This document shows positions 30,877 through 34,618 of a stretch of 34,618 bases of DNA, in pieces. Position numbers and translations under genes: made by a program. Positions within the stretch are counted from its first letter, which is position 1, and the number at the start of each line of letters is the position of its first letter. The DNA is taken from assembly GCA_009377535.1 (NCBI GenBank), contig WHTV01000041.1:1-34618 (forward strand), given 5' to 3'. Below the pieces are notes generated by a model. The model was given only the letters and a program-made list of their open reading frames with translations. It had not been told where the DNA came from and searched no databases. This DNA comes from Kiloniellaceae bacterium (GTDB lineage Bacteria; Pseudomonadota; Alphaproteobacteria; Kiloniellales; Kiloniellaceae).

Positions 30877-31227
30877 ATGGAACAAGCTCTTGATGCTCTT
30901 CTAACAGGGGCTGGAATGCTCTGGAAGGCGCTCTGGGCACTGATATTCGGCTACATAATCTCTGCCGGCATCCAGGTCCTCGTCACGCGCCAGCAAATGG
31001 CGAACGTGCTGGGCGAGCGCGGGCCGACACAGGCAGGGCTTGCCAGCTTCTTCGGCTTCGTCTTGTACCCACAACGCGCCCCGTCGTTGCAGGAGATGGT
31101 CCGCTTCGCGATCGATTATACCTTCTGGCTTAACCTGACTTTCCTCGGCATCGGCGCACTCCTGCTATGGGTGCATTTTAGAGGCGGCAGTCAGACGTTA
31201 TCAATGCAGCGGTCGGACCCGCGGTAG
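30877..31227 (+). pseudogene. Permease of the ArsP/DUF318 type with an internal deletion
   Basis: The first 63 residues (MLWKALWALIFGYIISAGIQ, then GLASFFGFV) match the start of the ~350-residue permease family, where SSSCSFAALA should follow. Instead the sequence jumps through VLYPQRAPSLQEMVR to RFAIDYTFWLNLTFLGIGAL, which is the family's last helix. So the two ends are joined in frame and about 230 residues are missing. The 116-codon frame may still be expressed as a two-helix protein, but transport is unlikely. Such permeases have been linked to metal or arsenic tolerance. Confidence 0.65.
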
Positions 31228-31356
31228 CTATGAACCTTTGCCGTTTCGAGGGATGGGCCTCAATAATTCAGCAATCGGCGAGGCGGCCGCCTTTCTGGCA
31301 GAGGCTGGTGATCCGCCGCAACGCGTCGGCGAGCCGAGCAAGGTCGGCAATCTCCG

Positions 31357-31491
31357 CTCGGCCGTATCGGCCGGTTGCCCCAGCTGCTTGCGGGCGCCAT
31401 CCTCATGGGGATCGCCACGTTGACAGGGCAGCTCCCGGCCTTCTCCTATTGACTGCTGGACGCCTTTCCCGCGCTGGCCAGGATCAGTTGA
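31357..31491 (+). pseudogene. Decayed 3' end of a second ccdA
   Basis: The frame reads LGRIGRLPQLLAGAILMGIA then TLTGQLPAFSY, a TGA in place of Trp (31450-31452), and LLDAFPALARIS with a final TGA. The intact CcdA ends FGRIGRALQLVAGTILVVMG, LTGQLSAFSYWLLETFPALA. The similarity covers about 44 codons with two missing. Upstream of 31357 the similarity fades quickly. So this is the remnant of a duplicate or of a related ccdA, separated from the first by the broken permease. Confidence 0.75.
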
Positions 31492-31517
31492 GCATCGCCG
31501 GATCGGAGTGTCGACCT

Positions 31518-32129
31518 ATGGGCTTCTATCATGATCGCATCTTGCCGTGCCTCATTCACCTGACGATGCGGCAGCAGAACCTGGTCCCCTACCGCCAGCG
31601 GGTGATCTCGGCGGCCGAGGGCCGGATCCTCGAGGTGGGTGTCGGCTCGGGGCTCAATCTCCCCTTCTACAGCGACAAGGCCGGCCATGTCTTCGCGCTC
31701 GATCCCTCTCAGAGGCTGCTCGACCGGGCGCAGAGGGAAAGAGGCCGCGCCAAGTGTCCGGTTGACCTGCTGGAAGGCTCGGCCGAGGCCATTCCGCTGC
31801 AAGACCGCACCGTCGACACGGTGGTGACCACCTGGACTCTTTGCACAATCCCCGCAGTCGTGGGCGCCCTGGGTGAGATGCGCCGCGTGTTGCGACCTGG
31901 CGGCCAGTTGCTCTTCGTGGAGCACGGCCGTTCGCCGGACGAGGCCGTACGCCGCTGGCAGGACCGCCTGACTCCGGCGTGGAAATGCATCGGTGGCGGC
32001 TGCCACCTGAACCGGGCGATCACCGCACTCATCGAGACGGCCGGCTTTCATATCGATCACCTTGAAACCGGTTATATGAAGGGCCCCAAGCCGATGACCT
32101 TCATGTATGAAGGCCGGGCTAGCCCTTAG
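31518..32129 (+). CDS. Class I SAM-dependent methyltransferase
   Basis: The 203-residue protein has motif I ILEVGVGSGLNLPFY (about residues 36-50), acidic FALDPS after strand two, and VTTWTLCTIPAV then MRRVLRPGGQLLFVEHG of the later motifs, as in the UbiE/METTL7-like methyltransferase group (Methyltransf_11). The C-terminal part with CIGGGCHLNR has two Cys that could bind a thiophilic substrate, which is inference. ATG 31518 is chosen because the homologous part begins at once; the longer frame would run through the ccdA remnant. Target unknown: a quinone, lipid, thiol or metal(loid) are options. Confidence 0.88.
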   Translation: MGFYHDRILPCLIHLTMRQQNLVPYRQRVISAAEGRILEVGVGSGLNLPFYSDKAGHVFALDPSQRLLDRAQRERGRAKCPVDLLEGSAEAIPLQDRTVDTVVTTWTLCTIPAVVGALGEMRRVLRPGGQLLFVEHGRSPDEAVRRWQDRLTPAWKCIGGGCHLNRAITALIETAGFHIDHLETGYMKGPKPMTFMYEGRASP

Positions 32130-32253
32130 CGGAATGGGCTTTCTGCCGGCCATAGGTCCGTCCTATTGAAGCCATCGCGCAACAGCATTGGCGACGCAGA
32201 CGCTGGGCGGCAACACTGGGCTCGTTCGATGCCACATCCTGACGGAGCCCTAC

Positions 32254-32937
32254 ATGCCTATGCGACGCCTTCCGGCGGCATTTGCCGCCCTTGCTCTCCT
32301 CAGCGGTCCCTCGATATTCAGCCAAACTGTTGCTGCAGCCGAAGAAGTGCTGCTGACAGTCTTCATTGAGAACGTATCCGACGAAACCACGCTGAAGCTT
32401 GCCAATGGGAAAACCAGGCGCGTTCCCGTCGCGCCGGGCGCCTATGCAGTGGTGCGTGGCGGTGCGGCCCTGTTCGAGGTGAGAATGCCGGCCGGTGACA
32501 ATGGACTGGAGGCCTTAGCAGAAGACGGCAACGCCGAGCCGCTGACCGCTTACCTGCAAAAGCAGGGGCAAGTCCGCGAAGCCGGCATGTTCGTGCCGGG
32601 CCAGCCGTTCACCGTGCACACCACGCCTGGCGATCGGTTGGTCTTCGCCGCCATGTTCGTCGAATCGAATGATCTCTTCTACTCTCCCGACCCTAGGGGG
32701 ATCGAACTTTTTGACCCCGAGGGGCGAGTGGTCGCCAGCGACGTCACGACCGAGGTGAAGCTGTGGGACGCCGGCACGGAAGTTAATGAAGCCCCTGGCA
32801 GAGGGCAGCACCAGGTGCCGCGGCAATCTGGCCCGAACACAGGTCCTGCGGAGATGGGTGCCGTTCGCCCTGTCAATGACGGCTTTGGCTATCCGAGCAC
32901 GGCCGACGTTCTCAGGGTGACATTGAACGCGGAGTAG
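32254..32937 (+). CDS. Spondin-domain exported protein
   Basis: The 227-residue protein starts with a signal peptide (LPAAFAALALLSGPSIFSQT, cleavage near AAAEE). The mature part has the spondin_N pattern: FIENVSDETTL, then MFVESNDLFYSPDPRGIELF, and VKLWDAGTEVNEAPG. Bacterial members are secreted beta-sandwich proteins of unknown role. ATG 32254 has GGAG six bases upstream; ATG 32260 also fits. It ends the rightward cluster and converges on the cation-efflux gene after 32 bases. Confidence 0.88.
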   Translation: MPMRRLPAAFAALALLSGPSIFSQTVAAAEEVLLTVFIENVSDETTLKLANGKTRRVPVAPGAYAVVRGGAALFEVRMPAGDNGLEALAEDGNAEPLTAYLQKQGQVREAGMFVPGQPFTVHTTPGDRLVFAAMFVESNDLFYSPDPRGIELFDPEGRVVASDVTTEVKLWDAGTEVNEAPGRGQHQVPRQSGPNTGPAEMGAVRPVNDGFGYPSTADVLRVTLNAE

Positions 32938-32969
32938 CTACAAAAGGGAAAAGCGGGCGGGCCGGTTGC

Positions 32970-33617
32970 TTACTCCGCCGATACCGCCGCCCGGACCTGC
33001 TGCAGCTCGCTCGCGGCCTGGCGTATCACCAACGACGCGCCCTGCAGGGCGAACAGACCCATCACCGCCGCCACGATTACATCGGGCCAACCGGTGCCAG
33101 TGCCAAATACGCCCAATGCGGCCAGCAGCACCGCGCAGTTGCCGATGACGTCGTTGCGCGAGCATAGCCAGACCGAGCGCATGTTGGCATCGCCGCTGCG
33201 ATAGGCCCAGAGCAACGCGAGGACGGCCGCATTGGCGAGGAGCGCCGCGAAGCCGACCGCGCCCATGGCGCCCGCGTGCGGCAGCGTGCCTTCCACGGCA
33301 TGCCAGGCGGTGACGCCAATGACCCAGAGGCCGAAGAGGCCCATGGTCGTGCCCTTGATCAGCGCGGCCTTGGCCCGCAGGTGCGGCGCCGCGCCGACCA
33401 CCAAGAGGCTGATGCCGTAGTTGCCCGCATCCGCCAGGAAGTCCAGCGCATCTGCCTGCAGCGACACAGAGCCGGCGGCGAGGCCGGCGCCGATCTCGAC
33501 CAGGAACATGGCGGCGTTGATGGCGAGCACGACCCAGAGCACGCGACGGTAGCGGGCATCGCGCTCGGGATACTTCGAGCTGTAGCGGTGGCTGTGGGCG
33601 CAGCAGTGGGCGCTCAT
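32970..33617 (-). CDS. Cation diffusion facilitator (CDF)-type metal efflux protein
   Basis: The 215-residue membrane protein begins with MSAHCCAHSHR, a Cys/His metal-capturing tail, and has six helices. SLQADALDFLADAGNYGISL is the helix-2 metal site and SVWLCSRNDVIGNCAVLLAA the helix-5 one. The C-terminal cytoplasmic domain of long CDF proteins is missing, which is normal for the short group. It would export a divalent cation or proton-coupled heavy metal. It is driven by the MerR-type promoter at 33651-33682 and its regulator is divergent. Confidence 0.9.
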   Translation of the reverse strand: MSAHCCAHSHRYSSKYPERDARYRRVLWVVLAINAAMFLVEIGAGLAAGSVSLQADALDFLADAGNYGISLLVVGAAPHLRAKAALIKGTTMGLFGLWVIGVTAWHAVEGTLPHAGAMGAVGFAALLANAAVLALLWAYRSGDANMRSVWLCSRNDVIGNCAVLLAALGVFGTGTGWPDVIVAAVMGLFALQGASLVIRQAASELQQVRAAVSAE

Positions 33618-33650
33618 GGGGACTTATCCCTCGATCCGGGTGACTTGCCG

Positions 33651-33682
33651 TAACATGGGGTCTATAGTCGCTATAGGGTCAA
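33651..33682 (-). promoter_or_regulatory. MerR-type promoter of the metal-efflux gene
   Basis: On the minus strand TTGACC (33682-33677) and ATGTTA (33656-33651) are separated by 20 bases, longer than the normal 17 and typical of promoters activated by MerR regulators. The spacer contains CTATAG, TCG, CTATAG, the dyad where the regulator would sit and twist the DNA. It directs transcription toward the CDF-type gene and lies immediately upstream of the merR gene. Confidence 0.8.
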
Positions 33683-33685
33683 GTG

Positions 33686-34117
33686 ATGATGACGAGCTCT
33701 CCCCTGACGATCGGCGATCTCGCCAAGGCGACCGGCACCAAGGTGGTGACGGTCCGCTACTACGAGCGCATCGGACTGTTGCCGCCGCCCAGGCGCACGG
33801 GCGGCAACTACCGGGCCTACGAGCCCATGCACCTGGATCGGCTGCGCTTCATCCGACGCTGCCGTGACCTCGGCTTCACGCTCGACCAAGTGCGCGAGCT
33901 GCTGCACCTTTCCTCGCAGGAGGGCAAGTCCTGCGGCGAGGTCGACCGCATCGCCGCAGCCCACTTGGCGGCCACCGAGGAGAAGATCGCCGACCTCACC
34001 CGGCTGGCGGGACAGCTGCGCCGTATCATCAGCCGCTGCGAGGGCGGCGGCGTGATTGCCGACTGCCGCATCATCGAGGCGCTCTCGCCCTGCGCAGAAG
34101 AGGACGAGTCGTGCTGA
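33686..34117 (+). CDS. MerR-family heavy-metal-responsive regulator
   Basis: The 143-residue protein has the MerR winged helix ([20 protein letters not shown], then [11 protein letters not shown]), the dimerisation helix (about 80-115) and metal-binding cysteines: one in [10 protein letters not shown], further ones in [20 protein letters not shown] and in the C-terminal tail. The layout is like CadR/PbrR/ZntR regulators, so a divalent soft or borderline metal (Cd, Pb, Zn, Hg) is the probable inducer. GTG 33683, ATG 33686 and ATG 33689 are alternative starts, and the gene begins within a few bases of its own operator. Confidence 0.92.
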   Translation: MMTSSPLTIGDLAKATGTKVVTVRYYERIGLLPPPRRTGGNYRAYEPMHLDRLRFIRRCRDLGFTLDQVRELLHLSSQEGKSCGEVDRIAAAHLAATEEKIADLTRLAGQLRRIISRCEGGGVIADCRIIEALSPCAEEDESC

Positions 34118-34437
34118 CGGTTCCTGTTTATGTGGCCGCCGCCGTGGCGGAGATCGCCGGCTGCTTTTCCTTCTGGGCCTGGCTGCGCCTCGGCAAGTCG
34201 CCGCTTTGGCTGTTTCCAGGCCTGGTCTCGCTGGCGGCCTTCGCCTGGCTGCTGACCCTCAGCCCCGCCGCCTTCGCGGGCCGCGCCTATGCGGCCTACG
34301 GCGGCGTCTACATCGCCGCCAGTCTCGCCTGGCTGTGGCTGGCCGAGGGCTTCCGGCCCGACCGCTGGGATCTGATCGGTGCGCTCCTCTGCCTTGGCGG
34401 CGCGGCCATCATCCTCTGGGCGCCGCGCGCCGCCTGA
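34111..34437 (+). CDS. YnfA/UPF0060-family small membrane protein
   Basis: The 108-residue protein has four helices and the YnfA signatures [20 protein letters not shown] at the start and [20 protein letters not shown] in the third helix, with [20 protein letters not shown] at the end. It resembles half-sized drug/metabolite (SMR-like) transporters. GTG 34111 overlaps the merR stop by seven bases, so it is co-expressed with the regulator. YnfA proteins often follow merR-type genes; a role in metal or cation tolerance is likely but unproven. Confidence 0.92.
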   Translation: MLTVPVYVAAAVAEIAGCFSFWAWLRLGKSPLWLFPGLVSLAAFAWLLTLSPAAFAGRAYAAYGGVYIAASLAWLWLAEGFRPDRWDLIGALLCLGGAAIILWAPRAA

Positions 34438-34494
34438 GTGGCCTCCCAAGAGAACCTGTGACCGCGGGCGAGCATCTGCCGCCGTCCCTGTCGG

Positions 34495-34618
34495 CTACCT
34501 CGCCTCTGCGGCAGCCAGGAGCCGGCGTGCCGTGCAAACGACGATCCCCAAAGCATCGGTGCTGTCGGCGGCCTCGCCCTTCTCGAAATCGCCCTCGATC
34601 CGGCCCATCTGGTTCGTC
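34495..34618 (-). CDS. C-terminal part of an unknown protein (runs off right edge)
   Basis: The last 40 codons of a minus-strand frame enter from the right edge and end with TAG at 34495. They read NQMGRIEGDFEKGEAADSTD, then ALGIVVCTARRLLAAAEAR. High GC at third positions supports coding. I recognise no family; a small regulator or hypothetical protein is possible. Confidence 0.45.
   Translation of the reverse strand, partial: TNQMGRIEGDFEKGEAADSTDALGIVVCTARRLLAAAEAR

Noticed and set aside
1-34618. CRISPR arrays, rRNA genes, complete tRNA genes, complete insertion sequences
   Set aside because: No regularly spaced repeats, no rRNA or tRNA body and no transposase with terminal repeats could be recognised by reading.

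Overview
The window comes from a GC-rich bacterial chromosome or large replicon. High GC at third codon positions, frequent ATGA/GTGA start-stop overlaps and the gene families present suggest an alphaproteobacterium, perhaps of the Rhodospirillales type. That placement is inference; there is no rRNA or intact tRNA to anchor it. The window reads as accessory DNA: several unrelated blocks separated by gene debris.

Region 1 (1-3192, minus strand) is the end of a surface-polysaccharide cluster: glycosyltransferase, fused ABC exporter, glycosyltransferase. Region 2 (3692-14312) is a self-contained catabolic block: a tripartite tricarboxylate transporter (receptor, small and large membrane subunits), four MmgE/PrpD-family proteins, an SDR whose catalytic Tyr position holds Val, and a TauE/SafE-type exporter. 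Its two divergent promoter regions share a 17-bp operator-like sequence with three mismatches, so they are probably controlled together by a regulator outside the window. It is flanked by a cobA-like remnant on the left and a CBS-domain remnant on the right, as expected for an insertion. The substrate is not evident; a tricarboxylate or related organic acid is the natural guess.

Region 3 (about 15000-17900, minus strand) is a mobile element: a large serine recombinase in an apparent operon with a Phd/VapC-type toxin-antitoxin pair, plus a small unknown gene. The recombinase frame runs at its end through a sequence matching the 3' end of a tRNA and then a terminator-like hairpin, perhaps an integration junction. 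Region 4 (17951-22025, minus strand) is a divergent complex-I-like membrane module: subunits resembling NuoA, a NuoB/NuoD-like fusion without iron-sulfur cysteines, NuoH, NuoJ, NuoK and the first third of a NuoL-type subunit. The NuoL-like gene is cut and joined in one reading frame to a copB remnant and an unknown fragment.

Region 5 (22285-32937, plus strand) is a periplasmic copper and thiol-redox cluster: Tat-exported multicopper oxidase, cytochrome c, CcmG-like and TlpA-like thioredoxins, SCO protein, DsbA-like protein, CcdA, Met-rich and Cys-containing small proteins, a BNR-repeat protein, a methyltransferase and a spondin-domain protein. It also holds an internally deleted permease and a decayed second ccdA 3' end. 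Region 6 (32970-34437) is a metal-efflux unit: a CDF-type transporter driven from a MerR-type promoter, its divergent MerR regulator and a YnfA-type small membrane protein. A partial unknown gene runs off the right edge.

The least explained parts are the redox-less complex-I-like module and the transporter plus four-MmgE/PrpD block.
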